The notes: generated from the letters alone by a model not told the origin. Shown: positions 51,232 through 62,360, numbered from the stretch's first letter. The stretch is 64,000 nt of DNA from Paenarthrobacter nitroguajacolicus JCM 14115 (GCA_001313365.1 BBFS01000007.1:1-64000), one strand, 5' to 3'. Numbers and translations: made by a program.

Positions 51232-52589
51232 CTACGCCGCCGGCTGAGCGTGCGTCCCCTGCACCAAACGGACATCTTCTTCCGGCTTGGGGGGTCACGG
51301 CCGAGGAGCATGCCCACGATCGTGACAACAGCTGCGACGAGGATGTAGACGGCGATCAGGTACCAGCCGCCGCCAGCGGCACCGTAGAGCGCTGTGAAGA
51401 TGATGGGAGCAACGGCTCCACCGATCACACCGGCCAGGGTGTATGCCAAGGAACTGCCGGCGTAGCGAAGGCGGGCCGGGAACTGCTCGGTGATGAATGC
51501 GGCCTGCGGGCCATACATGAAGGCGTGGAGTGCCAAGCCAATGACGGTACCGATGGTCAGCATGGCTACGGACTTGCCCTGAATCATCAGGAAGAACAGC
51601 GGGATATAGGCGGCGGTAGCCGCTGCCGCGATGCCGTAGACCCAGCGACGGTTGAAGCGGTCCGTCAGTGCACCTGCCGCCGGGATCAGGAACAGCTGGA
51701 AAGCCGAGCCGATCAGGATGGCGGACAGCACGTTGCCGGTGGTCATGCCCAGTTCTTTGGTTGCATAAACAGCGACGAACACCGTGAACAGGGCATAAAG
51801 GATATCCGGGCAAACACGTGAGAGCGCTGCTGCGACCAAGGCCTTGCTGGGTGGTGAAGACTTCCTTGATGGGAGCCTTGGGACGATCTCCGTGGGCTGG
51901 ATGGCCTTGAAGACCGGCGTTTCCTCAAGCTTGAGTCGGATGATCAGGCCGAAGACCACCAAGAGTGCAGAGGCCAGGAAGGCTACGCGCCAGCCCCCCC
52001 AGGAGAGGAAGGCCTCTTCGCTGAGGGAAGCGGCAAGAATGGCAAGAACGCCGTTGGCCATGAGGTTGCCGGCGGGCGGGCCGATCTGGGCCGCGGAGGA
52101 CCAGAATCCGCGCTTGTTGGGGGGGTCACCGAATTCGCTGGAAAGCAGCACTGCGCCGCCCCCCCATTCGCCGCCAACGCCGATGCCCTGCGCCAAACGC
52201 AGCAGCACAAGAATGGTGGGTGCTGCGACTCCAATCACTGAGTAGTCAGGCAGTGCACCGATGAGGACCGTAGCCACGCCGATCAGGACGAGGGTGAAGA
52301 CCAGAACGTATTTACGGCCGATCTTGTCGCCCAGGCGGCCGAAGATGACGCCACCAATCGGTCGGGCCAGGTATCCAACCGCGAAGGCCGAGAAGGACAG
52401 CAGCAACGCGACGAATTCGTCATTGCCCGGGAAGAAGATCTTGGGGGAACACGAGGCCGAGGCCACCGAGTAAATAGCGAAGTCGTAGTACTCAAGCGAC
52501 GTGCCGGTGAGGCTGGCGACGTACGCCTTGATGGCACCGGGCGGCGGCTTCCTTGTCGCTGCCTTGGGTGCATTGTTGGTGCTGGTCAT
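51232..52589 (-). CDS. MHS-family (metabolite:proton symporter) MFS transporter
   Basis: Twelve-helix transporter of the ProP/KgtP/ShiA type. It starts MTSTNNAPKAATRKPPPGAI at ATG 52589 with GGAGGACATC upstream. Then YVASLTGTSLEYYDFAIYSV (MHS N-terminal motif), GRLGDKIGRKYVLVFTLVLI (the loop motif) and LLRLAQGIGVGGEWGGAVLL, which is strongly diagnostic. The C-terminus, once frame-corrected, reads PEEDVRLVQGTHAQPAA. Breaks lie near 52448, 51850 and 51292; G7 runs near 52120, 52160 and 51998 add residues. It sits between pxpA and pxpB in the same operon, so it probably imports the 5-oxoproline-like substrate. Confidence 0.87.
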
Positions 52590-52636
52590 GATGTCCTCCG
52601 GGGGGGATGAGGGATGGTGCGGGGAGCCCAAGTGGG

Positions 52637-53403
52637 CTAGAGGAACGAGCCGACTCCGACGCCGGCATCGCTCAGAGCAGACTTCACAGCGGTGGCCATC
52701 GCGACGGCACCGGGTGAGTCACCATGCACGCAGATACTCTCTGCGCGGATTTTTAGGAGGGAACCGTCGATGGTTCTGACGGCTTGTTCAGTGGCCATTC
52801 GCAGGACGTGCTCTGCAACTTCGGCTGGATCGTGCAACACCGCCCCCCCGGCTTGGGAGCGCGAGACGAGCGTTCCGTCCGGGTTGTAAGCGCGGTCCGC
52901 GAATGCTTCGGAAACGCCCCCCCGAAGGCCTGCTTCCTCCGCGAGGCGCAGGACTTCGGAACCGGGGAGGCCAAGAATCGGAAGGTTGGGGTCAACCGAT
53001 TTCACGGCCTCCACCACAGCGCGGGCCTGGGCCGTGTGCTTGACGATCGCGTTGTAGAGGCCGCCATGCGGTTTCACGTACTGAACGCTGGCTCCCGTGG
53101 TGGCCGCCAACGCCTGCAGCGCGCCAATCTGGTAAACCACGTCATCAGCCAGTTCCATGGGGGGTCGATGTCCATGAAGCGGCGGCCGAATCCAGCGAGG
53201 TCGCGGTAGCCGACATGGGCGCCAATAACGACGCCGGCCTTGGCCGCCTTTTCGCAGGTGCTGCGGATGACGCTGGGGTCGCCAGCATGGAATCCGCACG
53301 CAACGTTGGCACTGGAGACGGACTCGAACATGGCTTCGTCATCGCCGAGTGTCCAGCGCCCGAAGGACTCGCCGACGTCGCTGTTCAAATCGATGATTGC
53401 CAT
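52637..53403 (-). CDS. pxpA: 5-oxoprolinase subunit A (LamB/YcsF family)
   Basis: First gene of the pxp operon, about 250 residues. It starts [20 protein letters not shown] at ATG 53403, the invariant LamB/YcsF opening. Then [57 protein letters not shown] and [19 protein letters not shown], all metal- or substrate-site motifs of the family. PxpA works with PxpB and PxpC to convert 5-oxoproline to glutamate with ATP. A break near 53160 (G6) splits [15 protein letters not shown]. The C7 runs near 52845 and 52918 are in frame. Divergent from the GntR regulator, with 109 bases between starts. Confidence 0.9.
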
Positions 53404-53512
53404 GATGTGATCCCTGCCTCGTGATGTGCGTTACATCCAGCATGCACCATTTCGCCGGATTGTTCAACGATCCAGCGATCCTAGTTTTCGGCAATCGTGT
53501 ATTTTTGGTGTC

Positions 53513-54216
53513 ATGGCCAGTGCAGATCAGGGAAGAAACGAACATGTTGGCCTTGATAGCGCGCGGGCCCGGGTACGGATGAAAGTTCCGTCCGTTGCCG
53601 AGAGGGTCGCCGAAGAACTGCGCTACCAGCTGGCCGAAGGTTTCCTTGTCCCGGGCGCCAAGCTGACGGAAGCCACCATTGCTGAGGATCTGGGCGTCTC
53701 CCGGAACACGGTCCGCGAAGCATTCGCCGAGCTGGCCGGGGAGCGGTTACTTCTCCGCCAGCCAATAAGGGCGTTTTTGTAGCCACCCTCGAAGCAGGCG
53801 ACATCCACGACGTTTACACGGTTCGCCGCGCCATAGAGGTCAGTTCTATCCGAGCGGGTGGTTCCCCCCCGGAGCGCATTGCCGCCGTTAGGGCCGCCGT
53901 CGAAGAAGGTAAGCGCGCGGCTGCAGCCAACGACAACGAGGGCCTGGGCAGCGCCAACCAGCATTTCCACGGGGCCATCGTCGCCTTGGCCGAGAGCAAC
54001 CGGTTGAACACGATCATGGCGCAGATCCTGGCCGAAATGCGCCTCTACTTCCACAAGGCCACCATGAACGCCCACTTCTACAGCGATTGGCTGAAGGAAA
54101 ATGAGCAGATCTGCTCAGCATTGGAAGCGGGCAAGCTGGAGCGTGCCGGGGGGGACCTTCTCCTGGCCTACCTCAACCGTTCAGAGCAGCAACAAAGCGC
54201 CATCCACGGCGAGTAG
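53513..54216 (+). CDS. GntR-family (FCD) regulator, likely controlling the pxp operon
   Basis: About 233 residues. Winged helix: VAERVAEELRYQLAEGFLVP, then GAKLTEATIAEDLGVSRNTV and REAFAELAGERLL. The all-helical FCD effector domain shows HDVYTVRRAIEVSSIRAGG, NQHFHGAIVALAESNRLNTI and MRLYFHKATMN. The start ATG 53513 is chosen because it opens the frame after a region that should carry both divergent promoters; an internal ATG lies at 53579. A break near 53770 (one base missing; QPNKGVFVATLEAGD) is the main flaw. It is divergent from pxpA, the classical layout for a local repressor. The ligand is probably 5-oxoproline or the operon's substrate, which is inference. Confidence 0.85.
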
Positions 54217-54944
54217 TCAGCGTTTGCCCTTCTTGCGTGAACCCTTGCCGCGACCTTTGTCCGGGTTCGGGGGGGCGTAGCGCTGCGCAACCGCGGGCTT
54301 CCTGGGGCCACCGCCACGACGATCAGGCTTGGCTCCTTCTTGGGCTTTTCCTGCTGAGCCGAGGTTGGCGCGAACTCTGGGCTGTCCGCCCGCGCACTAT
54401 TCCTATGAACTCTTCGATCACCGGGCTGTCGGTTCCAACCAGCCAGGCCAGGCCGATCTGCGTCCCCCGGAGCCCCTGTCAGACGACGCATGACCGTGTC
54501 CTTCACGTTCAGGTGCCGCGCAACGGACATCGGCAGGATCGCCAACCCGGCGCCGGATGCGACCACCTGGAGGGCCATGTCCGGCCCGCCCATTTCGTCA
54601 ATATCCAGGAAGTTCTCCTCGGCGAGGTCGTCCAGTGCAACTTCCTCAAACACCGAAATCTCGTGTCCTTTGGGAGCGACCACCACGGGCTGCTCTTCAT
54701 ACAAAGGGATAACGTTCAGGCCTTCGCGGTCCACGGGCAACCGAACGAAGCTGAGGTCAGCGGAACCGTCACGCAACACCGAAACCTGAGCGGCGTCGTC
54801 GGACATGAATGAGTGCAACGGGAAGTTGGGCATCCGTTCTTCCCACCGCCGGATCCATTTCCCAGGAGTCACACCGGCAACATAGGCGAAGCGGAGGCCG
54901 GCAAGGGGTTCGGTTGTTTCGGCGGAATCTTCAGCGTCTGGCAC
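54217..54944 (-). CDS. LysR-type substrate-binding domain protein without a DNA-binding domain
   Basis: About 240 residues. It begins directly with the effector fold: AGLRFAYVAGVTPGKWIRRW, DLSFVRLPVDREGLNVIPLY, EQPVVVAPKGHEISVFEEVA and QVVASGAGLAILPMSVARHL, the LysR regulatory-domain pattern. No helix-turn-helix precedes it; upstream is the divergent DUF5997 gene. The C-terminus becomes very basic and Arg/Lys/Gly-rich (RYAPPNPDKGRGKGSRKKGK), which could bind nucleic acid. The GTG 54944 start is a best guess. Breaks lie near 54465 and 54380-54290. It ends one base after the convergent GntR stop. Related HTH-less proteins occur next to DUF5997 genes in other actinobacteria (recalled, not checked). 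Confidence 0.72.
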
Positions 54945-54977
54945 ACACTCACAGTACCGGCCAGATACCCTTGAAGC

Positions 54978-55427
54978 ATGACGTCCTCGAACTCCCAGTC
55001 CATGAAGCCGGCAACAGTTGCCAAGAAACTCGGCATCTACCTGCCCGCAACACCCCAGGAGTTCCAGGATTCGTCCATCTCCCGCGAGGAATTCGCCGAA
55101 CTTCAGGCCAACCCGCCGGAGTGGCTCGCCGAACTGCGCCGCAACGGCCCCCACCCGCGCCCGGTAATCGCGCACAAGCTCAACATCTCCATCAGCGGCC
55201 TCGCCCGCGGCGGCGTAGAGGATGCGCTCACGACGGCGGAAATCACCGAGCTGCTGCAGGCTCCGCCGCAGTGGCTGGTCACCGAACGCGCCACACACGC
55301 TGCTGTCCGCTCCGAAGCGCAGCGCGTCAAGGACGAAGCTGCCAAGAAGGCCGCCACCAAGGAAGCAAGGGACAACGCCGCCGCAAAGCGTGATGCACCG
55401 AAGACCTCCAAGCGCGATCACGCGTAG
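54978..55427 (+). CDS. DUF5997 family protein
   Basis: About 149 residues, frame intact. It starts MTSSNSQSMKPATVAKKLGI at ATG 54978 and continues LPATPQEFQDSSISREEFAE, LQANPPEWLAELRRNGPHPR and PVIAHKLNISISGLARGG, the DUF5997 pattern. The C-terminal ~45 residues are a highly charged Ala/Lys helix (AAKKAATKEARDNAAAKRDA). The repeated PPxWL elements suggest two copies of a small helical module. The function of the family is unknown. It is divergent from the HTH-less LysR-domain gene with only 33 bases between starts, so the pair share a promoter region. Confidence 0.85.
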   Translation: MTSSNSQSMKPATVAKKLGIYLPATPQEFQDSSISREEFAELQANPPEWLAELRRNGPHPRPVIAHKLNISISGLARGGVEDALTTAEITELLQAPPQWLVTERATHAAVRSEAQRVKDEAAKKAATKEARDNAAAKRDAPKTSKRDHA

Positions 55428-55437
55428 TTTTCACGAG

Positions 55438-55467
55438 CTGTGGCCGGGACCTGCGTCCCGGCCACAG
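55438..55467. terminator. Terminator after DUF5997 gene
   Basis: Perfect 13-bp inverted repeat CTGTGGCCGGGAC with a 4-base loop, followed by TTGTTT. Between convergent stops. Confidence 0.85.
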
Positions 55468-55495
55468 TTGTTTAAAACCGGGTGCCTAAACCGGG

Positions 55496-55879
55496 CTAGT
55501 CCTGGTGCAGCTGAATGAAGTTGCCGCAGCCGTCGTCGAAGACTGCGCTGACGCCTGAAGGATCCTCGGAGGGTTCACCTTGGAACGTCACACCCGCGGC
55601 AAGCAAACGCTCGTACTCGGCCTGGACATCGGGCACCCCGAAGGTGATGGCAGCCAGGCCGGACTCGTGCAGGGCGTTCATGTAGTTCGAGGCAATGGGG
55701 TTGTCGCTGGGCTCCAGCAGCAGGCCGGGTGAACTGCTGTTGTCCGCGCCGGGATCCTTGATGATGAAAAGGTTGTACTCGGGCATGGCCATCAAGGTCT
55801 CGAAGCCGAGCGTCTCCGTGTAGAAGACGTGGGCTGCTGCGGGGTCCTTGACATGGATGCTGCACATTTTCAGTCTCAT
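55496..55879 (-). CDS. VOC-superfamily (glyoxalase/bleomycin-resistance-like) protein
   Basis: About 127 residues of the vicinal oxygen chelate fold: MRLKMCSIHVKDPAAAHVFY (first metal ligand His), TETLGFETLMAMPEYNLFII, and a second module ending GVSAVFDDGCGNFIQLHQD. Single-domain VOC proteins dimerise and bind a metal in a lactoylglutathione-lyase-like site; the substrate is unknown. I chose the internal ATG 55879 in preference to an upstream in-frame ATG (55942), because the conserved first strand begins at once and the upstream part is Arg-rich and unlike the family. The frame is intact. Confidence 0.87.
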   Translation of the reverse strand: MRLKMCSIHVKDPAAAHVFYTETLGFETLMAMPEYNLFIIKDPGADNSSSPGLLLEPSDNPIASNYMNALHESGLAAITFGVPDVQAEYERLLAAGVTFQGEPSEDPSGVSAVFDDGCGNFIQLHQD

Positions 55880-56048
55880 GCTGCCAAGGCTACGCCCGGT
55901 CCGACATCGAAGCAGCACGGGACGATTCCGTCGCCGAGGCATGGTGCACCCCCCTCACTGAGGAAGGGTGCGATCGCGGTCAGAGTGCTTGCACCCCGCC
56001 CGCGAAGGGGGGGCATACTCTTGAGGCGTGAGCATCAAGGAGTAAGCC

Positions 56049-56117
56049 TTGAATCGCACCAAAGAGCGCATCGCGCTGAACAAAGACCCGATTGCAGTCG
56101 GGTCTTTTGTTTGTTAA
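56049..56117 (+). CDS. Candidate 22-residue small protein or leader peptide
   Basis: TTG 56049 opens a short frame reading MNRTKERIALNKDPIAVGSF, then VC and TAA. AAGGAG lies 6 bases upstream, an ideal spacing. The terminator stem at 56082-56107 lies inside the frame. This suggests either a tiny protein on a short transcript, an attenuation leader, or a small RNA with a chance frame. No similar peptide is known to me. Confidence 0.35.
   Translation: MNRTKERIALNKDPIAVGSFVC
56082..56107 (+). terminator. Intrinsic terminator of the short transcript
   Basis: Perfect 10-bp stem (AAAGACCCGA / TCGGGTCTTT) with a 6-base loop, followed by TGTTTGTT. A-rich before and T-rich after, the best-formed intrinsic terminator in the window. 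Confidence 0.8.
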
Positions 56118-56265
56118 CGATGCGGCAGGCTCTTGCCCACTGGCACAGAGTCTACCGAGAGTTGGCTATCCGTTTTTCAAGGCACTCCCATTGCCCCCCC
56201 TCGCGCCCAAGCAGACACTGCCGCATACTGAATTCAAAGCAGCGAATTCGCCTGGAGGTGGTCCG

Positions 56266-56835
56266 ATGCCCGCCATGATGCTCCTGTGGGGTGTAGCTCT
56301 GGTTCTCGCAACCGCAGCAACCACGTATGTCCTGCACAGGAAACTGACACAAGGCCGCGGCCAGGAGCCGGACGGGCTCTTTTGGGACGTGTTCGGCGGG
56401 TTCGTTGTCATAGCGCCCGCCATTCTGGTCCCTGCCGTGCAATGGGCACCGGCCGGCTCATCATGGTTTTCGTCGGCATCGCCACTGCGGCAGGAACGCT
56501 GTTAAGCATCCGCAAAGTGGAGCGCATCCACGCAGCTGAGCCCCCGACGTCGCGCTGGTTTTCCGGACGATGCAGCCCGCCACGAAAGGATCCTGGAGCA
56601 GTGGCGCCAGTACGAGCTCGATCCTGCGCGGACCATCGATTTTCCGGCCATGACCGACGTCAGGACTGCCGAAACAGCGGCTCTTACGCGGGCCATGCGC
56701 GAGGCGGATTACTGCAAGGTGACAGCAGGAACTGACTACCGTGCCGCCGTCGCGCGACTCGCGGAAGCCCTCACGGCAGCCGAACGGGCAGCGGGCGTCC
56801 CAACGGCCGCCCTCCCTGCGCCAGATGACACTTAA
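56266..56835 (+). CDS. Hypothetical membrane protein with cytoplasmic C-terminal domain
   Basis: About 190 residues after frame correction. Two hydrophobic segments are seen: MMLLWGVALVLATAATTYVL and VFGGFVVIAPAILVPAV, perhaps followed by LIMVFVGIATAAGTLL. A soluble helical region comes next, with ILEQWRQYELDPARTIDFPA and TAETAALTRAMREADYCKV. I do not recognise a family. The start ATG 56266 has TGGAGGTGG upstream. Breaks lie near 56447, 56542 and 56570. It ends ALPAPDDT, convergent with the APC permease. Confidence 0.6.
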
Positions 56836-56895
56836 TGACCATCCCAGCGAGCAACATTGGCATTAAATGCCACCTCGCGGGAGGCCGGGCGAAAA

Positions 56896-58414
56896 CTACA
56901 GAACCTTGCCCTTGAAGAACTCAGGACGCAGGCGATACATCACCAACATGACCACCACGCCGAGCAGGATCACGCCCATTCCCAGCACGAACACCAGGCC
57001 CACACCGCCAACGGACGAGCCCGAGCCATACTCCGGGTCCGTCGAGTCCATGGCGGTCTTCACGAACATGACCAGCAGGATCACGCCGCCCAACAAAGGT
57101 GCCAGGAACTTGAAGAAGAACGGACGGACGCCACTAAACGCTGATGCCCGGAAGAACCAGACGCAGGCCAGGGCGGTGATGCCGTAGTAGAAGCAGATCA
57201 TCATTCCCAAGGCGGTGATGGTGTCCCACAGCGCGTTCTCCGACACGGTCCGGGTGATCACGTAGAAACCGGCGGCAGCGATCGCAGCGCGATGGTCGCG
57301 AAGCTGGGCGACTTGTAGGTGGGGGGGCTAATACGGCCAAAGCGCGGCGAGATGGCGCGGTAGTGACCCATGGCCAGCATGGTGCGCGCCGGTGAAACGA
57401 ACGTCGACTGCAGGGACGCCGCCGAGCTGCTCAGGATGGCGAGCGACATGAGGATGGCGAACGGACCCATCACGGGACCGGCAAGGACGGCGAAGATACT
57501 GGCCTGGTTCTCCGGGTTGCCGGCACCCAATCCGGTCTCCCCCCCACGCCCGCGAAGGAGAGCGTAGCCAGCGCAATGGTCATGTAGATGATCACGATGA
57601 CCAGCACAGTGATGGTCGCTGCCGGCCCGGGGGGGTCTTCTCGGGGGGTTCTTCGTCTCCTCGTTCATGGTGAGGGTGACGTCCCACCCCCCCCAGTAAA
57701 TGAAGATCGAGAGTGAAACACCCGCGGCGAACGAGGAGAAGGAGTCCACGGCAAACGGGTTGAACCAGTCGGGCGAAATGGCGGTCGCGTCGAAGGCCGT
57801 CCCGTTGGATACGTGCACAAACGCTGAGACGGCGAACCAGCCGAGGACCAGCAGTTGGAAGGCCACCAGCACGTACTGGACGCCTTTGGTGGTCTCCATG
57901 CCGCGGTAGGAAATCCAGCACGCCAAGGCAATGAACACCAGCGTGGTGGCGATGTTCAGCGGCAGGATCTTGCTGAGCTCCCCCCCTAGTTCCGGGTTAC
58001 TGAAAATCTGCGCGAGCATCAGGTAGAAGAAGTCCACGGCGACGGCGGCAAGGTTGGATAGCACGATGATGGTTGCCGCGATCAGCCCCCAGCCACCCAT
58101 CCAGCCGATCCATGGACCAAAGGCGCGCGTCGCCCACGTAAAGGAGGTGCCGGCGTCGGGCATTGCGTTGTTCAGTTCGCGGTACCCGAGCGCTACCAGC
58201 AGCATGGGGATGAAGCCCACCAGGAAGATGGCGGGCAGATGGACGCCAACCTCGGACACGGTGGGGCCCAAGGCAGCTGTAAGCGTGTAAGCGGGTGCGA
58301 TGCAGGAAACACCAATCACGACGGCGCCGATCAGGCCCACCGATCCGGCTTTCAGCCCCTTTTCACTCAGGATGGTGTTTCTTTCGACTGGACCGTCTTT
58401 GGTGCAGTTGACAT
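56896..58414 (-). CDS. APC-family amino acid/polyamine permease
   Basis: Amino acid-polyamine-organocation transporter, about 500 residues, twelve hydrophobic segments. It starts MSTAPKTVQSKETPSLSEKG at ATG 58414; then AGSVGLIGAVVIGVSCIAPA with the glycine-rich TM1 break, the LGYRELNNAMPDAGTSFTWA signature, and FIYWGWDVTLTMNEETKNPE in the TM6 loop region. Breaks lie near 57650, 57540, 57325 and 57290; the C8 run near 57687 adds a residue. It follows the universal stress gene by 23 bases and lies two genes behind putrescine oxidase on the same strand, so putrescine or another polyamine is the likely substrate. Confidence 0.87.
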
Positions 58415-58437
58415 GGGTTTTGCCTCTCAGGCGATTG

Positions 58438-59308
58438 CTAGGAGCTTTGTCGCGTGTAGTCGCGGGGGGGGACCACGATCATGGGGGGGACGGGGGGGAG
58501 GGCACGCAGGATCCGGTTGGCGGTGCTGCCAAGGAATGTGGCCCGGTGCTGGGCCAGGCGGCTGGAGCCGATCAACAGGATTTCGCCGCTTCCCAGTCGA
58601 GTCGGTCAACGGCTTCTTCGATGGTGCGGCCCTGCGCGACGACGATCTCAGGTTCCGGCGTCTCCACAGCAGAACCTCCGACGGCGGCAAGCCGCTCTGC
58701 GGCATGCATCCAGGCCGCGTCGGCCAACGCAGGCGAGTTACCGCCGTCGAGCGCCAACAGCGAGACGAGCCGCAACGGAAGGCCACGGTCGCGCGCGGAC
58801 TCGACCGCGACGTCGAGCAGTTCATCAGCGCCCGGACGCGTCCCAAAACCGCAGCTCAAACGGGTGATCGGCTCCGTCCGCTGGTAACCGTGGGGGCCAA
58901 AACGACCGGAACCGGCGACGAATGGAGCAGCGAACCCGCAACGGAGCCGATGGTGAACCGCTTGAACAGGCCACCGTTGGTTGCGCCGATGACCAGGGCC
59001 GCGGCGTCCATCTCCACGGCAGCGTCGATCAAAGCCTGTGCTTCGGAGTCGCCGCGCCTGATGTGGGCACGGGCGGTGACGTCGGCTGGAACCAGCGCAA
59101 GGCCTTCGTCCAACCAGCGCTGCGCCTGCTCGTTGAGGATGTCGTTGTAGCCGGCCTCAGGCGGGTAGACGGCATTGAAGGGGGGAATCCTGCGGGATCA
59201 CCAGGACCAGGTCCAGGCTGACATCGTGGTTCCTGGCCAGCGCAACGGCAAGGTGAACGGCGTCGTGCCCCCCCTCGCGTTGGCGGTATAACCCACTACG
59301 TAGCGCAT
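58438..59308 (-). CDS. Tandem universal stress protein
   Basis: Two UspA domains in one chain of about 290 residues. The first opens MRYVVGYTANAREGGHDAVH; its nucleotide loop is ALVIGATNGGLFKRFTIGSV with SLLHSSPVPVVLAP. The second runs GADELLDVAVESARDRGLPL to EILLIGSSRLAQHRATFLGS and ends LPVPMIVVPRDYTRQSS. The G-x2-G-x9-G(S/T) loops imply ATP binding. Breaks lie near 59270, 59185, 58885, 58590 and 58480. The start is ATG 59308, just after the puo terminator. It is co-directional with, and 23 bases before, the APC permease, so it is probably co-expressed with amine uptake. Confidence 0.85.
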
Positions 59309-59339
59309 GGTGGTCCCTTTCTCGTCTTAAACAGTGGAG

Positions 59340-59379
59340 CCGGCAGGCCGGGGGATGGTGCTCCCCCCCAGCCTGCCGG
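59340..59379 (-). terminator. Terminator between putrescine oxidase and usp genes
   Basis: Nested hairpin: CCGGCAGGC (59340-59348) with GCCTGCCGG (59371-59379), with an inner G5/C7 stem. It starts 17 bases beyond the minus-strand puo stop. Confidence 0.7.
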
Positions 59380-59395
59380 TTTAGTGCTGTATGCC

Positions 59396-60840
<1,445 letters not shown>

Positions 60841-60924
60841 GTTCCATACTAGCGTTGGAGTCGGCCGCTGTGAAGCCCCGGTGGAATAATGCTGGGGGGG
60901 ACACAGGCAGCAGAAAGGCCTCCG

Positions 60925-61626
60925 ATGCCCGCACCGACTCCCGCTCCTTCCGCCCTCCCGGCCGGCTCTGTGCGCCGCCGCGCCGGTCGACCGACGGCGG
61001 CGGTCCTGGACCAGGACGGGATTACGACGGCGGCGCTTGAGTTGATCAGCAGCAAGGGTTACAACGGGCTCACTATGGCCGCCTTGGCACGCTCCCTTGG
61101 CGTCGCGCCGTCTGCGCTGTACAACCACGTGGGCTCCAAGGACGACGTATTACTGCTGGTGGAAGACCATTTGGCGGCGATGGTGGATGTCTCCGCTTTT
61201 GGCTCGGAACCCTGGGATGTGGCAGTGCGTCGTTGGGCGTGGTCCTACCGGGACGTGTTCTCGGAACATACGCCGCTGATACCCGTGATTGCAGTGCTTC
61301 CCGTGGCAAATGCCCCCAAAACCCTGGCGATGTACGAGGCCGTGACTGCGGGCTTCCGCGATGCCGGGTTCCCTGAAGAGAAGATCATCTCGGCGATTGT
61401 GGCTTTGGAGGCGTTCGTTTTCGGTGCCGCTTATGACGTCACCGCGCCGGAGGACATCTTCGACGCCGGCAGCCTCGCCGAGCAGGTCCCCCCCAACTTC
61501 ACCGCCGCCGTGGACCGGCTGGCTGCCGAGGAGCACGCTCGGCCGACCGACGTCGCATTCAACCTGGGACTTGAGGCTCTGATTACAGGGTTCGGGGGGG
61601 CGCTGCGGGAAGCCGTTTCTGACTGA
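60925..61626 (+). CDS. TetR-family regulator of the putrescine module
   Basis: About 233 residues. The N-terminal HTH: RRRAGRPTAAVLDQDGITTA, then ALELISSKGYNGLTMAALAR and SLGVAPSALYNHVGSKDDVL, followed by a C-terminal ligand domain (TetR_C type) with FSEHTPLIPVIAVLPVANAP. The ATG 60925 start has AAAGG 6 bases upstream; an earlier in-frame codon at 60889 is less likely. The frame is open, though the C6 run near 61487 and G7 near 61593 may each carry an extra residue. It is divergent from puo across the palindrome and is probably a repressor relieved by a polyamine or product. That role is inferred from position. Confidence 0.87.
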   Translation: MPAPTPAPSALPAGSVRRRAGRPTAAVLDQDGITTAALELISSKGYNGLTMAALARSLGVAPSALYNHVGSKDDVLLLVEDHLAAMVDVSAFGSEPWDVAVRRWAWSYRDVFSEHTPLIPVIAVLPVANAPKTLAMYEAVTAGFRDAGFPEEKIISAIVALEAFVFGAAYDVTAPEDIFDAGSLAEQVPPNFTAAVDRLAAEEHARPTDVAFNLGLEALITGFGGALREAVSD

Positions 61627-61639
61627 CGCGGGGGGGTAC

Positions 61640-62360
61640 TCAGCCGTCCAGAGGGCTGACGCGAATGCTTATGACTGATGGATCCGGGAACTCATATGCG
61701 ATGTCGTAGGTGACCGCCAAGCCGGTGGACTTGCCGGGACCCAGGCTGTGATTGAACAGATCGACTGAGCTGCTGGTCTTGTTGACGTTTTGGAGCCAAT
61801 ATTCTGCGTCGTCGGCGTCCAACCCGTAACGGGAAACCGCGTCACGAACGTCCTTTTCCAGGTCCTCCCATGTGTCGAACCGGTGGTAGAAAGTGACCTC
61901 CTTGAAATCGGAGCGCGCGGAGTCCGTTGCAAATTTGAGGGTGTCAGAGCTTCCAGTAACGGTTCCTTGGGGACCGGCGATGCTGATCTCAATCTCGCGG
62001 CCGTCCTGAGCAAAGATCAGGGGGGGGCCTTTCGCAGCGTCCGCAGGTAGGCCCACGGCCTCCTTTTCGAGTTTCCCCCCCTTTGTCATATCCAGCTTCG
62101 CTGTCCCCTGTGACGTTATACGTTCGGCCCCCCAGCGGACGTCAGGGTGTCGAACTCGCCGGCATCCGGTGCCGTCGTTTGATTGCCGGAGGCGCCCCCC
62201 CCGAGCAGGCGGACAGGGCAAGGGATAGCGCGAGAGCGACAATGGCTGCTTTCAGGCTCTTCCGGGCCTTGCCCGGGATAACTTTCCTATTCAAGGGACG
62301 CCTGCCCTGCAAATCCTCGTGATAGCCGGCCACTCTTTGTCCTGTTTTTCGTTCTGACAC
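61640..62360 (-). CDS. Lipoprotein of unknown function
   Basis: About 235 residues. The lipoprotein signal is clear: KSLKAAIVALALSLALSACS, with the lipobox Cys at about 62200. The mature part, after correction, contains NQTTAPDAGEFDTLTSAGG, GTAKLDMTKGGKLEKEAVGL, ITVTGSS-like strands, EVTFYHRFDTWEDLEKDVRD and DIAYEFPDPSVISIRVSPLD, suggesting a beta-rich domain. I do not recognise a family. The ATG 62360 start gives an unusually long 30-residue lead before the hydrophobic core, so the true start may be further in. Breaks lie near 62195 (C8), 62128 and 62075 (C7). Confidence 0.7.

Larger units (their letters stand above)
55880..56265. other. Intergenic region with a probable short transcript
   Basis: Contains a promoter-like pair, TTGCAC near 55990 and CATACT near 56013, whose spacer is lengthened by a G7 run. 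A 22-codon reading frame with a ribosome site and an intrinsic terminator follow, listed separately. From about 56118 to 56265 I see nothing clear apart from the ribosome site of the next gene. Confidence 0.45.

Noticed and set aside
55960..56020. 6C-RNA-like or riboswitch structure from the C/G runs before the short transcript
   Set aside because: The G7 run is of the artefact type, so apparent C/G pairing cannot be trusted, and no known motif core is recognisable.
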